In this document: one piece after another, positions 27,739 through 38,851 of the stretch
How the letters are laid out: each line of letters begins with the position of its first letter
Position numbering within the stretch: the stretch's first letter is position 1
From: Mesorhizobium sp. 131-2-1
Lineage (GTDB): Bacteria; Pseudomonadota; Alphaproteobacteria; Rhizobiales; Rhizobiaceae
NCBI RefSeq assembly: GCF_016756535.1
Contig: NZ_AP023247.1
Span: forward strand, 5,022,501-5,086,500
Direction of reading: 5' to 3'
Length of the DNA: 64,000 nt
Translations under genes and position numbers: made by a program
The notes under the pieces: model-generated
Told to the model about the DNA's origin: nothing
Seen by the model: only the letters and a program-made list of their open reading frames with translations
The model's database searches: none

Positions 27739-29331
27739 TCAGTCCTTGGAGATGAAGCGGGACGGATGGACATCCATCACATTGTCGTCGAAGCCATGCA
27801 GCTTCGAGGAAACGATGTCGTGGTAGCTGTAATAGAGGAGCGGGATCTGGCCGACGTCGTCGACGAGGATGCGCTCGGCCTCGGCGAGGTCCTTCATGCG
27901 CTCCTCAGGCTTGCCGCCGGCGGCGGCCGCCTTGTCCATAGCCGCTTCGTATGCCGGGCTGTTGTAGTCCGAATAGTTGTTGCCGCTCGCCTTGCGCGAG
28001 ATGCCGAGGAAGGTCTCCGGATCCTTGTAGTCGGCGATCCAGGCGGCGCGGGCGACGTCGTAGTCGCCCTTCTGCTCCAGGAAGGAGTAGTGGGTCTTGG
28101 TGTCGGTGTTGAGCAGCGTGACCTCTACGCCGAGCGGCTTCAGCTGCTCCTGGATGGCGACCGCCGTGTTCTTGTGGTTCTCCGAGGTGTTGTAGCGGAT
28201 CTCCATCTTCAACGGATGCTCGGGTGTATAACCGAGTTTCTCGAGGATCTTCTTGGCAGCGTCCTCGCGGTCGATCTGCGGCATATCGGCGTATTTGGCC
28301 AGTGCCGGCGTGTAGCCCTCGACGCCCGGAGGCACCATCGAATAGCCGGGCAGCATCGAGTTCTGCCAGACCTTCTCGGCGAGGAAGTCACGATCGATCG
28401 CCATCGAGATGGCGTTGCGCAGCTCGACATTGTCCCACGGCGCCTTGTCGGTCTTGATCGCATAATAATAGGTGCCGAGATATGGCCCGACACGGACCTG
28501 GTCACCGAATTTGGTCTTGAGATCGGCGAGCTGTTCGGTCGGCAGGTCACCATAACTGTCGAGTTCGCCGGCCTCGAAGCGCTTCATCGCCGACGAGCGA
28601 TCCTCGGTCGGGATGTAGTTGACGACGTCGAGTTTGACGCTCGCGGCGTCCCAGAATTTCGGATTCTTGGCCAGCTTCATATGGTCGTTCGGAACCCACT
28701 CGGCCAGCGTATAGGCGCCGTTGGAAACCAGCTTGCCCGGCTTGATCCAGTCGGCGCCGAGCTTGTCGATGGAGGCCTTGTTGACCGGATAGGTCGCCTG
28801 GTGGGTCAGCATCTCCAGGAAATAAGGCGTCGGCGCCTTCAGCGTCACTTCCAGCGTGTTGGCGTCCACCGCCTTCACGCCCATGTCCTCGGCCTTGCCC
28901 TTCTTGGTGTTGAAGTCCTCAGCGCCCTTCACCGGATAGAGCATCGAGGCGTATTCGGCAGCGGTGGCCGGATCTTCCAGCCGATGGAACGAATAGACGA
29001 AGTCGTCCGCCGTCACCGGGCTGCCATCCGACCAGAGGCCGTCCTTGCGCAGCTTGAAGGTATAGACAGTGCCGTCGTCGGACACCGTCCAGCTTTCGGC
29101 GGCGCCCGGAATGAGGTTCGTCTTCTGGTCATGCATGACGAGGCCTTGGAACAGGTCGCGTATGATATCGGCTTCGTAGACAGTCGACGTCTTGTGCGGA
29201 TCGACCGTCTCCGCCTCGGCGGCGGCTCCGCGGTTGTAAACGGTCTCGGCGAAAGCCGGCGTGTAGAAGGTGCCCGCGGCCAATGCCATGGTCGTGGCGA
29301 ACACCGTCGCCTTCAGCACATTTTTCAGCAT
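27739..29331 (-). CDS. Peptide-binding protein of an ABC transporter (OppA/DppA family)
   Basis: 530 residues from ATG 29331, which has GGGAGA 5 bases upstream. A Sec signal (MLKNVLKATVFATTMALAAG...AFAE) is followed by a family 5 binding protein with the signature AAEAETVDPHKTSTVYEADI and WSDGSPVTADDFVYSFHRL. The sequence is close to OppA, so oligopeptides are the likely cargo, with broad preference. First gene of the transporter operon. Confidence 0.92.
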   Translation of the reverse strand: MLKNVLKATVFATTMALAAGTFYTPAFAETVYNRGAAAEAETVDPHKTSTVYEADIIRDLFQGLVMHDQKTNLIPGAAESWTVSDDGTVYTFKLRKDGLWSDGSPVTADDFVYSFHRLEDPATAAEYASMLYPVKGAEDFNTKKGKAEDMGVKAVDANTLEVTLKAPTPYFLEMLTHQATYPVNKASIDKLGADWIKPGKLVSNGAYTLAEWVPNDHMKLAKNPKFWDAASVKLDVVNYIPTEDRSSAMKRFEAGELDSYGDLPTEQLADLKTKFGDQVRVGPYLGTYYYAIKTDKAPWDNVELRNAISMAIDRDFLAEKVWQNSMLPGYSMVPPGVEGYTPALAKYADMPQIDREDAAKKILEKLGYTPEHPLKMEIRYNTSENHKNTAVAIQEQLKPLGVEVTLLNTDTKTHYSFLEQKGDYDVARAAWIADYKDPETFLGISRKASGNNYSDYNSPAYEAAMDKAAAAGGKPEERMKDLAEAERILVDDVGQIPLLYYSYHDIVSSKLHGFDDNVMDVHPSRFISKD

Positions 29332-29631
29332 GAAGTTCTCCCTGTCGGCGCGGCCCCTCAGCCACACCTTTTACGTGTTGACGCCCCTGAACCAATTCTG
29401 GTCGCTTTTGGGCGTGCCACCGATCCCTTCCGGCGGCTGGTGGCAGGACACTAGACAGACAGATATCCGATTTCAACCGAGTCTTGCTTCGCGCACGCTT
29501 GACGCTAAGTGAGCACGCAATCGCTAAAACAGCGGCAACTTAAGCAAAAACACGACTTTCAACTTGCTGCACCTAGCGGTTGCTCGAACCGTTTTCGGTT
29601 TTTGTAGTGCGGGTTTGGCATGCTCCGCCCC
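29332..29631. other. Divergent promoter region, no gene seen
   Basis: About 300 bases between the peptide-binding protein gene (minus) and the TadE-like gene (plus). It must hold both promoters. I see a short hairpin AACCG-TTTT-CGGTT (29587-29600) followed by T residues just upstream of the TadE-like gene, but no convincing operator or small gene. Confidence 0.5.
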
Positions 29632-30078
29632 ATGCAGCAGAACCCCAAAAACCGTGTTTCGTGGTCTCGTTTCCGGGCTGACGCCGGGGGAACGACGGCG
29701 GTCGAATTCGCGATGCTGGCGCCGCTTTTCATCCTGCTTCTGCTCGGCATGGTTGCATATGGGATCTATTTCGGCGCCAGCCATTCCGTCCAGCAGATCG
29801 CGGCCGACGCGGCGCGAACGGCGATAGCCGGGCTGAACCAGACCGAGCGGCAGGCCCTGGTCACCGATTTCATCAATCACGACGTCGCCGGCTACCCGTT
29901 CGTCGACCCGCACAAGCTGACGGTCGACGCCAAGGACAGCACCATCGACGGCAGCCAGTTCGTGGTTTCGGTGAGCTACGACGCACGCGACCTGCCGATC
30001 TGGAACCTGCTGGACAACCTGCCGATGCCATCGATGACGATCAAGCGCCAATCGACGATTCGGGTCGGGGGCATATGA
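29632..30078 (+). CDS. TadE/TadG-like pilus assembly protein
   Basis: 148 residues from ATG 29632 (an in-frame ATG at 29620 also exists; neither has a strong ribosome site). The N-terminus carries the TadE-like motif GGTTAVEFAMLAPLFILLLLGMVAYG, in which the pseudopilin-type cleavage is expected near the conserved glutamate. One membrane helix is followed by a periplasmic domain. It overlaps the next gene by four bases (ATGA). No other tad genes (ATPase, prepilin peptidase, pilin) are in the window. Confidence 0.85.
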   Translation: MQQNPKNRVSWSRFRADAGGTTAVEFAMLAPLFILLLLGMVAYGIYFGASHSVQQIAADAARTAIAGLNQTERQALVTDFINHDVAGYPFVDPHKLTVDAKDSTIDGSQFVVSVSYDARDLPIWNLLDNLPMPSMTIKRQSTIRVGGI

Positions 30079-31898
30079 TGCGCACCGCTGCTGCCGCGAT
30101 GCTGCGGTCAAGCCGCAGGCTGATCGCTGATCGTCGCGCCAATTTCGCCGTCATGGCAGCGCTGAGCGCGCCGGTCGCGCTGGCGCTGACTGCCTTCGCG
30201 GTCGATGAAGGCGCGCTGTTCAACGAACGGCGCGCTGCGCAGTCGATCGTCGATCTCGCGGCGATCACCGCGGCGGCCAACATCAACAATGCCGAGAAGG
30301 CTGTGCTGACGACGCTGAAGGACAACGGGTTCAACTCGGTCGCCGTCCAGAAGCAGGGGACGGCCATCGAGCCGACGGAGAGCAAGGCGGTCGTCGAGGT
30401 CGTGCCCGGCCGCTATTCCGGCGTCAGCTCGATTGCGACCGGCAGCCGCTTCGAGGCGGGCAAGCTGCCTTACAACGCCGTCCAAGTGTCGCTGAAGAAG
30501 AAAGGCACGCTCTATTTCGGCGCGATGATGATGAAGCCGCCGGTGATCGGCACGACGGCCACCGCCAGCGCCCAGGCCGAGGCCGCGTTTTCGGTCGGAT
30601 CGAGGCTCGCCAGCCTCAATGGCGGCGTCCTCAACGCGCTGCTCGGCGCGCTGCTCGGCACCAACATCTCGCTCAGCGTGATGGATTACAACGCCCTGGT
30701 ATCGGCCGATATCGACGTGCTTTCCTTCACCGACGCGCTGGCGACGCAACTGCGGCTGACGGGCGTGAGCTATTCGGACGTGCTGGCCTCGAAGGCCACC
30801 GTCGGCCAGATCGCCACCGCCATGGCCAACGTTCCAGGGCTCGACCGCACCTCCAAGCTGGCACTGCAGACAATGGCCACTGGTGCCACCAACACAGTCA
30901 AGATCCCGCTCAGCCAGCTGATCGATCTCGGCTCGGTCGGCAGCCTCGGCGTCGGACAGAAACCGGCAGGGCTGACCGTCGCGGCGAGCGCCATGAGCAT
31001 GGTGACGGCGGCGGCGGCACTTGCCAACGGCACCAACCAGGTCCAGGTCAATCTCGGCGCCACCATACCGGGCTTGACGTCCACCACGCTCAGCATCGCC
31101 ATCGGTGAGCCGCCGCAATCCTCGCCGTGGCTGAGGATCGGCGAGGCCGGCACCGTGGTGCGCACCGCGCAGACCCGCATCAAGCTCAATGCCAGCGTCG
31201 GCCTCGGCAACGGGAACAACGGCAACGGCTTTGGCAATGGCAATGGCAGCGGCAACGCCGGCCAGAATTTGGGTGGCGGCATCAAGCTGCTCGCCGTCAA
31301 CCTGCCGCTCAATGTCGAAGTGGCGTATGCCGAGGCGAAGCTCACCGACGTGAGCTGCCCGACCGGGCGTCCCGACAGCCTGAAGGTCACGATCGCGGCA
31401 CAGCCCGGCGTCGTCGCCGCGCATCTCGCCAACAGCAGTGCCAGCGGCTTTGCCGACTTCACCAAGCCGCAATCGTTCAGCGACGCCGAGATCGCCGATG
31501 TCAGCGTCAAGCTTTTGCTGGTCAACCTCAGCCTGCTGCAGATCAATGGGTCCTCGGCATTCTCGATCACCAACATGGCGCCGACGAACCTGACCTTCAA
31601 CGCCACCGAGATCGCCGCCAAGACGATCAAGACGGTGTCAACGAAGAACCTGACGCAGTCGCTGACCACATCGCTGGTCAACAACCTGTCGCTGTCGGTC
31701 AAGGCGCTCGGCCTCGGCCTCGACGTCACCGCCCTGCTCGGCACGGTGAAACCGGCGGTGGTGACGGCGCTCAACGGCGTGACCGCACCTGTCGACAGCC
31801 TCGTCTACAACGTGCTTGGCGCGCTCGGTGTGCATGTCGGCGAGGCCGATATCCGGGTCACCGGCGGCACCTGCGGACGTTCCGTGCTGGTGCAGTAA
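30075..31898 (+). CDS. Large TadG-like membrane-anchored protein with Gly-Asn linker
   Basis: 607 residues. The start resembles TadG (DRRANFAVMAALSAPVALALTAFAVD with the conserved ERRAAQSIVDLAAI). The long periplasmic part is rich in small residues and Asn, with repeated leucine-rich strands. A low-complexity Gly-Asn linker lies near residues 378-392 (DNA 31206-31260), splitting it into two lobes. No VWA metal site as in typical TadG is evident, so this is the variant form common in rhizobia. It converges with the GH13 gene, 3 bases between stops. Confidence 0.8.
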   Translation: MMRTAAAAMLRSSRRLIADRRANFAVMAALSAPVALALTAFAVDEGALFNERRAAQSIVDLAAITAAANINNAEKAVLTTLKDNGFNSVAVQKQGTAIEPTESKAVVEVVPGRYSGVSSIATGSRFEAGKLPYNAVQVSLKKKGTLYFGAMMMKPPVIGTTATASAQAEAAFSVGSRLASLNGGVLNALLGALLGTNISLSVMDYNALVSADIDVLSFTDALATQLRLTGVSYSDVLASKATVGQIATAMANVPGLDRTSKLALQTMATGATNTVKIPLSQLIDLGSVGSLGVGQKPAGLTVAASAMSMVTAAAALANGTNQVQVNLGATIPGLTSTTLSIAIGEPPQSSPWLRIGEAGTVVRTAQTRIKLNASVGLGNGNNGNGFGNGNGSGNAGQNLGGGIKLLAVNLPLNVEVAYAEAKLTDVSCPTGRPDSLKVTIAAQPGVVAAHLANSSASGFADFTKPQSFSDAEIADVSVKLLLVNLSLLQINGSSAFSITNMAPTNLTFNATEIAAKTIKTVSTKNLTQSLTTSLVNNLSLSVKALGLGLDVTALLGTVKPAVVTALNGVTAPVDSLVYNVLGALGVHVGEADIRVTGGTCGRSVLVQ

Positions 31899-31901
31899 CG
31901 A

Positions 31902-33539
31902 TCAGCCTGCGCGTCCGATCAGAAAACCCAGCGGCGGCAAGGACAGCCCATCCTCCTGAATCGCCGCGCTGGCACCGACGTCGATTGCTTCAATTGGCCC
32001 CAGATCCGGCGGCAAGGGCAAAACAGCCAGCTCGTCGGCGAAGTTGAAGGCGCAGACCAGCCTTTCGCCGTCAGCCTCGCGGATGAAGGCAAGGACATCG
32101 CCTTCGGTGTCCAGAAAGCGGATCGACCCTTTGACCAGCCCGGGGTGCCGCTTGCGCAAGGCGAGCATTGACCGGTAGGCGGCAAGCACCGATCCTTCCT
32201 CGCCGTTCTGGACGTCCACGGCTCGGGCGCGGTGGCTTGCCGGCACTGGCAGCCAGGGCTTGCCCGTCGTGAAGCCGCCATTGCCGGCGCCCGCTTCCCA
32301 GGCCATCGGCGTGCGACAGCCGTCCCTGCCCTTGACGCCCGGCCAGAAGCGGATGCCGAGCGGATCGCGCAGATCCTCGAAGGTGAGTTCAGCTTCCTCC
32401 AGGCCGAGTTCCTCGCCCTGGTAGAGGCAGATCGAGCCGCGCAGGCACGACAACAGCGCGATCGAGAATTTCGCCACCGCGTCCGGGTCGCCGCCCGGCC
32501 GCGTCCAGCGGCTGACGTGGCGTACCACATCGTGGTTGGAGAACGCCCAGCAGACCCAGCCGTCGGCGACGGTGCTTTCGAATGCCTCGACGCAGCCGCG
32601 TATGTGCGCCGCCGAGAATTGCGGCCCGAGCAGGTCGAATGTGTAGCACATCTGCAGCCTGTCGCCGCCGGAGGTGTAGGCGGCGAGCGTTCGCAGCGAG
32701 CGGTCCTCGTCGCCGACCTCGCCGACCGCGGCGCGGTCCTGGTATTCGTCGAGCAGCGCGCGGAAGCGGCGGAGGAAGTCGAGGTTCTCCGGCCGCGTCT
32801 TGTCGAACAGGTGCTCCTGGAAGGCATAAGTGGTGGTGGCGCCGTTGGTGCCGGCGACACTTTCAGCCAGAGGCGGGTTGTCGCGCAGCCAGCGGTCATG
32901 GAAATAGTAGTTGACCGTATCCAGGCGGAAGCCGTCGACGCCGCGCTCGAGCCAGAAGCGCACCGTGTCCAACACCGCGTCCTGAACCTCCGCATTGTGG
33001 AAGTTGAGGTCCGGCTGGGCGGCGAGAAAATTGTGCATGTAGTACTGCCGGCGGGTGGCGTCCCATTCCCAGGCCGGCCCGCCAAACAGCGAGAGCCAAT
33101 TGTTAGGCGCGTTGCCGTCCGGCCTGGCATCTGCCCAGACGTACCAGTCGGCCTTCGGGTTGTCGCGGCCGGCGCGGCTCTCGACGAACCATTCGTGCTT
33201 GTCGGACGAGTGGGAGATCACCTGGTCGATGACGACCTTCAGGTCGAGCCGGTGCGCCTCGGCGACCAGCGCGTCGAAGTCCTCCAGCGTGCCGAACATC
33301 GGATCGACGTCGCGATAATCCGAGACGTCGTAGCCCATGTCGGCCATCGGCGATTTGAAGAAGGGCGACAGCCAGATGGCGTCGACGCCGAGCGAGGCGA
33401 CATGGGCGAGCCTGGCGGTGATGCCTTTGATATCGCCGCTGCCGTCGCCGGTCGTGTCCTGGAAGGAGCGCGGATAGATCTGGTAGATGACGCAGCCGCG
33501 CCACCATTCGGCCCCGCGCCCCGCAGTGTCGTCAGCCAT
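31902..33539 (-). CDS. GH13 alpha-glucosidase
   Basis: 545 residues, (beta/alpha)8 barrel. The catalytic triad is visible: the nucleophile Asp in GFRLDTVNY, the acid Glu in AVGEVGDED, and the transition-state Asp in FSNHDVVRH. IYQIYPRSFQDTTGDGSGDIKGI is the signature of oligo-1,6- and alpha-1,4-glucosidases (AglA-like). Start ATG 33539 shares one base with the glgX stop (TAATG) and has GGAG upstream, so it is the last gene of the glycogen cluster. It probably finishes off maltooligosaccharides released by glycogen debranching, or acts on sucrose-like sugars. Confidence 0.9.
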   Translation of the reverse strand: MADDTAGRGAEWWRGCVIYQIYPRSFQDTTGDGSGDIKGITARLAHVASLGVDAIWLSPFFKSPMADMGYDVSDYRDVDPMFGTLEDFDALVAEAHRLDLKVVIDQVISHSSDKHEWFVESRAGRDNPKADWYVWADARPDGNAPNNWLSLFGGPAWEWDATRRQYYMHNFLAAQPDLNFHNAEVQDAVLDTVRFWLERGVDGFRLDTVNYYFHDRWLRDNPPLAESVAGTNGATTTYAFQEHLFDKTRPENLDFLRRFRALLDEYQDRAAVGEVGDEDRSLRTLAAYTSGGDRLQMCYTFDLLGPQFSAAHIRGCVEAFESTVADGWVCWAFSNHDVVRHVSRWTRPGGDPDAVAKFSIALLSCLRGSICLYQGEELGLEEAELTFEDLRDPLGIRFWPGVKGRDGCRTPMAWEAGAGNGGFTTGKPWLPVPASHRARAVDVQNGEEGSVLAAYRSMLALRKRHPGLVKGSIRFLDTEGDVLAFIREADGERLVCAFNFADELAVLPLPPDLGPIEAIDVGASAAIQEDGLSLPPLGFLIGRAG

Positions 33540-35548
33540 TATTTCTCCTTCCGGATGCGCGCCCTGCCGCCGGCCTTGCGCTCGATCATGAATACCACCG
33601 TCCGTCCCGGCACCGGTCGCGACAGGTCGACGCCGCCATCCGCTGCCTCGATGGCGGGATGCCAGCGGAAGCCCGCACGTTCCGGCAGGGTGAAGACGCA
33701 TTGGCGACGGTCGCCATTGACGATGACCGCGAGGCGGTCATCGCCGGCGCCGCCAAGCACCATGGTGAGGCGGTGCCGCCGCGCATCGTTCCAGTCCGTC
33801 TCACCGAGTGTCGCGCCGGATTCGGTCAACCAGTCGACGTCCGGGATGTCCCGACCACCTGCCGGCATCCCGATCAGGAACCGAGTGTCCGATAGTGCAG
33901 GGAAGGCACGGCGCAGTGCCGAGAGCGACGAGGCGTACCGTTCCAGCGACCGGTCGCGGCCGGCCCAGTCGAGCCAGGTTGTGGCGTTGTCCTGCGCATA
34001 GGCGTTGTTGTTGCCCTTCTGCGTGCGGCCGAATTCGTCGCCCGCCGTCAGCATGATGGTGCCGCGCGAGGCGAACAGCGTGGCGAGCAGCGCGCGCTGA
34101 TCACCGAACCGCGCCTCGGCGATAGCGGCATCCAAAGTCTCGCCTTCGACGCCATTGTTCCAGGACAGGTTGTCGCTATGGCCGTCGCGGTTCTGCTCGC
34201 CATTGGCCTCGTTGTGCTTTTCCTCATAGGCGACGAGATCTGCCAGTGTCATGCCGTCATGCGCGGCGATGAAATTGACCGTACGGCTCGTCCCCTGCCC
34301 GGCCTTGGCGAAGACATCGGACGAGCCGGCAAGCCGGGTGGCCAGCGCGCCGACCATGCCGGCATCGCCGCGCCAGAAGCGCCTGACATCGTCGCGGTAG
34401 CGGTCGTTCCATTCGAGGAAGGGCGGGGTAAAATTGCCGAGCTGGTAGCCGTCCGGTCCGATATCCCAGGGTTCGGCGATCAGCACCCGGTCGGCCAGCA
34501 CCGGATCGCCGGCGATGGCCTGAAGCAACGGCGCCGCGGGGTCGAACGCGCCGTCCGCCCGGCCGAGAACCGTAGCGAGGTCGAAGCGGAAACCGTCGAC
34601 GCCGGCATGGCGGACAAAGTGGCGGAGAGTGTCGAGCACCATTTCCCGGACGACCGGATGATCGCAAGCGATCGTGTTACCGGTCCCGGTGTCGTTCACC
34701 AGCCTGCCGTCCGGTTCGTGCCGGTAGTAGGCTTGGCTGTCGAGGCCGCGCAGCGACAGTGTCGGGCCGAAGCGGTCGCTCTCGCCGGTGTGGTTGAAGA
34801 CGAGGTCGAGGATGGTGCCGATGCCGGCCTTGCGCAAGGCGGCGACCGTGTCGCGCAATTCGGTCAGGCCGCCCGGCGCCAGGCGCGGGTCCAGCGCCAT
34901 GAAGGTGACGGGATTGTAGCCCCAGGCATTGTGGAGCCCGAGCGGCGGCAGATGCCGCTCGTCGATCGACGCCGTTATCGGCATCAGTTCGACGGCGGAG
35001 ACGCCGAGCTTTTGCAGGTGCTCGATGACGGCCGGATGGGCAAGTGCCACAATCGTGCCGCGCTGCGCTTCGGGAACGTTTGGATGCAGCCTGGTGAAGG
35101 AGCGGACGTTGAGCTCATAGATCAGGCCGCCGGGCTGGAACACCGGTGGTTGGGCTGGCAGCGGCGGCGGCAAGGCGCGCGCCACTGTCTTCAGCATCAG
35201 CGGGGCTGTATCGGTGCCTTCGTTGCGTTTGGCGGCTAGTCGCCAGTGGTACTGGTACGGCCTGTCGATCTCGATGGCATAGGGATCGGCAAGCAGCTTG
35301 TCCGGGTCGAACCAGAGACCGCGCTCGGGTGCGTAATCGCCATCGGCGCGAAAGCCGTAGCGCGTGCCGGCGGCAAGGCCGGCAACGAACAGCGCATGCA
35401 CCCCCTCGCCTTCAGGCAGGAGTTCGAGCCGGTCGATCTCGCGGGAGCCTGTGGCGTCGAAGATCGAGACCCAGAGGCGCCGCGCCGACGACGACCAGGC
35501 GGCGAAGCGGATGCCATCGGGGGTTATGGTTGCGCCGAGTTGGGTCAT
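33539..35548 (-). CDS. glgX: Glycogen debranching enzyme GlgX
   Basis: 669 residues. An N-terminal carbohydrate-binding beta domain (about 1-120) precedes a GH13 barrel. Catalytic residues lie in GVDGFRFDLATVLGR (Asp), LIAEPWDIGPDGYQLG (Glu) and FIAAHDGMTLADLV (Asp). Start ATG 35548 has GGAGG 8 bases upstream; the open frame beyond it is a translated intergenic repeat, not protein. It cleaves alpha-1,6 links of phosphorylase-limit glycogen. It is separated from pgm by a 173-bp palindromic element. Confidence 0.93.
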   Translation of the reverse strand: MTQLGATITPDGIRFAAWSSSARRLWVSIFDATGSREIDRLELLPEGEGVHALFVAGLAAGTRYGFRADGDYAPERGLWFDPDKLLADPYAIEIDRPYQYHWRLAAKRNEGTDTAPLMLKTVARALPPPLPAQPPVFQPGGLIYELNVRSFTRLHPNVPEAQRGTIVALAHPAVIEHLQKLGVSAVELMPITASIDERHLPPLGLHNAWGYNPVTFMALDPRLAPGGLTELRDTVAALRKAGIGTILDLVFNHTGESDRFGPTLSLRGLDSQAYYRHEPDGRLVNDTGTGNTIACDHPVVREMVLDTLRHFVRHAGVDGFRFDLATVLGRADGAFDPAAPLLQAIAGDPVLADRVLIAEPWDIGPDGYQLGNFTPPFLEWNDRYRDDVRRFWRGDAGMVGALATRLAGSSDVFAKAGQGTSRTVNFIAAHDGMTLADLVAYEEKHNEANGEQNRDGHSDNLSWNNGVEGETLDAAIAEARFGDQRALLATLFASRGTIMLTAGDEFGRTQKGNNNAYAQDNATTWLDWAGRDRSLERYASSLSALRRAFPALSDTRFLIGMPAGGRDIPDVDWLTESGATLGETDWNDARRHRLTMVLGGAGDDRLAVIVNGDRRQCVFTLPERAGFRWHPAIEAADGGVDLSRPVPGRTVVFMIERKAGGRARIRKEK

Positions 35549-35557
35549 GCGCGCGCC

Positions 35558-35730
35558 TCCCCTTCTCCCCTTGTGGGAGAAGGTGGATCGGCGCGCAGCG
35601 CCGAGACGGATGAGGGGTGGGTGACGGAGTGAGGCGTCCATGATCTGGACGTGGGTTCGCGCCAAGCTGGAGCACCCCTCATCCGACCGAGCTTCGCTCG
35701 GCCACCTTCTCCCACAAGGGGAGAAGGGAG
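35558..35730. repeat. 173-bp mosaic palindromic intergenic element
   Basis: Left arm (35558 to about 35619) and right arm (about 35672-35730) are inverted copies: CCTTCTCCCCTTGTGGGAG on one side and CTCCCACAAGGGGAGAAGG on the other. The motif GGATGAGGGGTG is also mirrored as CACCCCTCATCC. Each arm folds on itself too: CTTCTCCC...GGGAGAAG, CGGCGC-GCA-GCGCCG (35589-35603) and CCGAGC-TTC-GCTCGG. This nested build is like the rhizobial intergenic mosaic (RIME-type) elements. It lies between pgm and glgX and is transcribed with them. Confidence 0.85.
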
Positions 35731-35750
35731 AACTGCGCTCACCGCCAGCC

Positions 35751-37382
<1,632 letters not shown>

Positions 37383-38828
37383 TCAGGCAACCCTTTTCGA
37401 AAGCAGCAGGCGATAGAGTTCTACATATTTCTCGGCGCTCTTGTCCCAGGAGACATCGGCCTTCATGCCCTGGCGCTGGATCGACGCCCACGCGGTGGGG
37501 TTGGCATGCGCGCTGACCAATCGGTGTATGGCATGGACGAGCGCGCCGCCATTGTTCGGCGCGAACTGGAAGCCGGTCGCCACACCGGCCGACATCGCCG
37601 CCTCGTTGGCATCGATGATGGTGTCGGCAAGGCCGCCGGTGCGGGCGACGACCGGCACGCAGCCATAGCGCAGGCCATAGAGCTGGGTCAGTCCGCAGGG
37701 CTCGAAGCGCGATGGGATGACGATTGCGTCGCAGCCGCCCTGCATGATGTGGGAGAGCGCCTCGTCATAGCCGACGACGACGCCGATGCGGCCGCGATGG
37801 CGGGCGGCGGCGGCAAGCAGTGCGCCTTCGAGGCCGGCATCGCCGGAGCCCAGGATGGCGAGGCGCGCGCCGGCCGCGACGATGCCGTCGACGACGGCCG
37901 CCAGTATGTCCATGCCCTTCTGCCAGGTCAGGCGGCTGACGACGCAGACGATCGGGCTGTCGTCGTGCTCGAGGCTGAAGCGTTCCTCGACCGCAAGCCG
38001 GTTCGGCTGCCGCGCATCGAGCGTCGCGGCCGAATAGCGGGACGCCAGGAGCTTGTCAGTCTCGGGATTCCAGATGTCGACATCGATGCCGTTGACGATG
38101 CCATGGAGATCGATGGCGCGCATGTTGATCAGGCCGTCGAGACCCATGCCGAATTCCGGCGAGCGTATCTCCTGCGCATAGGTCGGGCTCACCGTGGTGA
38201 TCGCCCAGGCAGCCTGCAGGCCGGCCTTGAGGAAGCCGACGCCGCCGTAATATTCGACGCCGTCGAGCGCCATCGCCACCGCCGGCAGGCCGAGCTCGCC
38301 GAAGATGCCGGCGCCGAACTGGCCCTGGAAGGCGAGGTTGTGCACGGTGATCAGCGACGGCACGCCGACCGCCTTGCCGTAGCGCATATAGGCGAGCGCC
38401 ATCGCCGACTGCCAGTCATGGGCGTGCACGATGTCGGGCTGGTAGCCGGAGATGGCGCCGCCGGCGATGTCGCCGCCGACCTGGCTGAGCGCCGCGAAGC
38501 GCCGCCAATTGTCCGGCCAGTCGGCGCCAGTGGCATTGCCGTAGGGGCCGCCCGGGCGATCGAACAGATGCGGCGCGTCGAGCACGAAGAGGTCGAGCCC
38601 GGCGATCTGGACGGCATGGACGGAGGCCTTGCCGCCCTGCAGCAGCGGATACTGGTAGACGGCCTTCTTTTTCTTGAAGGCCGCCATCACCTGGGGATAG
38701 CCGGGGATGAGCGTGCGCATGGCGACGCCCTTGCCAGCCAGCGCGATCGGCAAGGCGCCGGTCACGTCGGCGAGCCCACCGGTCTTGATCAGCGGGAAGA
38801 TCTCGGGCGTGACCGACAGAACCTGCAT
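37383..38828 (-). CDS. glgA: Glycogen synthase (ADP-glucose type, GT5)
   Basis: 481 residues. The N-terminal [13 protein letters not shown] (residues 15-27) binds ADP-glucose. Two Rossmann domains follow, the second with [17 protein letters not shown] containing the conserved E-x7-E-like acid region. It extends alpha-1,4-glucan from ADP-glucose. The gap to glgC is only 23 bases. Confidence 0.96.
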   Translation of the reverse strand: MQVLSVTPEIFPLIKTGGLADVTGALPIALAGKGVAMRTLIPGYPQVMAAFKKKKAVYQYPLLQGGKASVHAVQIAGLDLFVLDAPHLFDRPGGPYGNATGADWPDNWRRFAALSQVGGDIAGGAISGYQPDIVHAHDWQSAMALAYMRYGKAVGVPSLITVHNLAFQGQFGAGIFGELGLPAVAMALDGVEYYGGVGFLKAGLQAAWAITTVSPTYAQEIRSPEFGMGLDGLINMRAIDLHGIVNGIDVDIWNPETDKLLASRYSAATLDARQPNRLAVEERFSLEHDDSPIVCVVSRLTWQKGMDILAAVVDGIVAAGARLAILGSGDAGLEGALLAAAARHRGRIGVVVGYDEALSHIMQGGCDAIVIPSRFEPCGLTQLYGLRYGCVPVVARTGGLADTIIDANEAAMSAGVATGFQFAPNNGGALVHAIHRLVSAHANPTAWASIQRQGMKADVSWDKSAEKYVELYRLLLSKRVA

Positions 38829-38851
38829 GCGCTTAACCGATCCAATCCTGC

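Noticed and set aside
27736..29454. 572-residue plus-strand open frame opposite the peptide-binding protein gene
   Set aside because: Antisense to an SBP with signal peptide and family signature.
31206..31260. GGCAAYGG-type tandem tract as a CRISPR or satellite
   Set aside because: It is in frame and encodes the Gly-Asn linker of the TadG-like protein; no spacers are present.
32232..34001. 589-residue open frame on the plus strand opposite the GH13 and glgX genes
   Set aside because: It is antisense to two genes with intact catalytic motifs; its composition (many His, Arg, Ala, Val, Gln) is that of reversed GC-biased codons and shows no domain.
35549..35665. 39-residue N-terminal extension of GlgX
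   Set aside because: It is translation of the palindromic repeat; GGAGG precedes ATG 35548.
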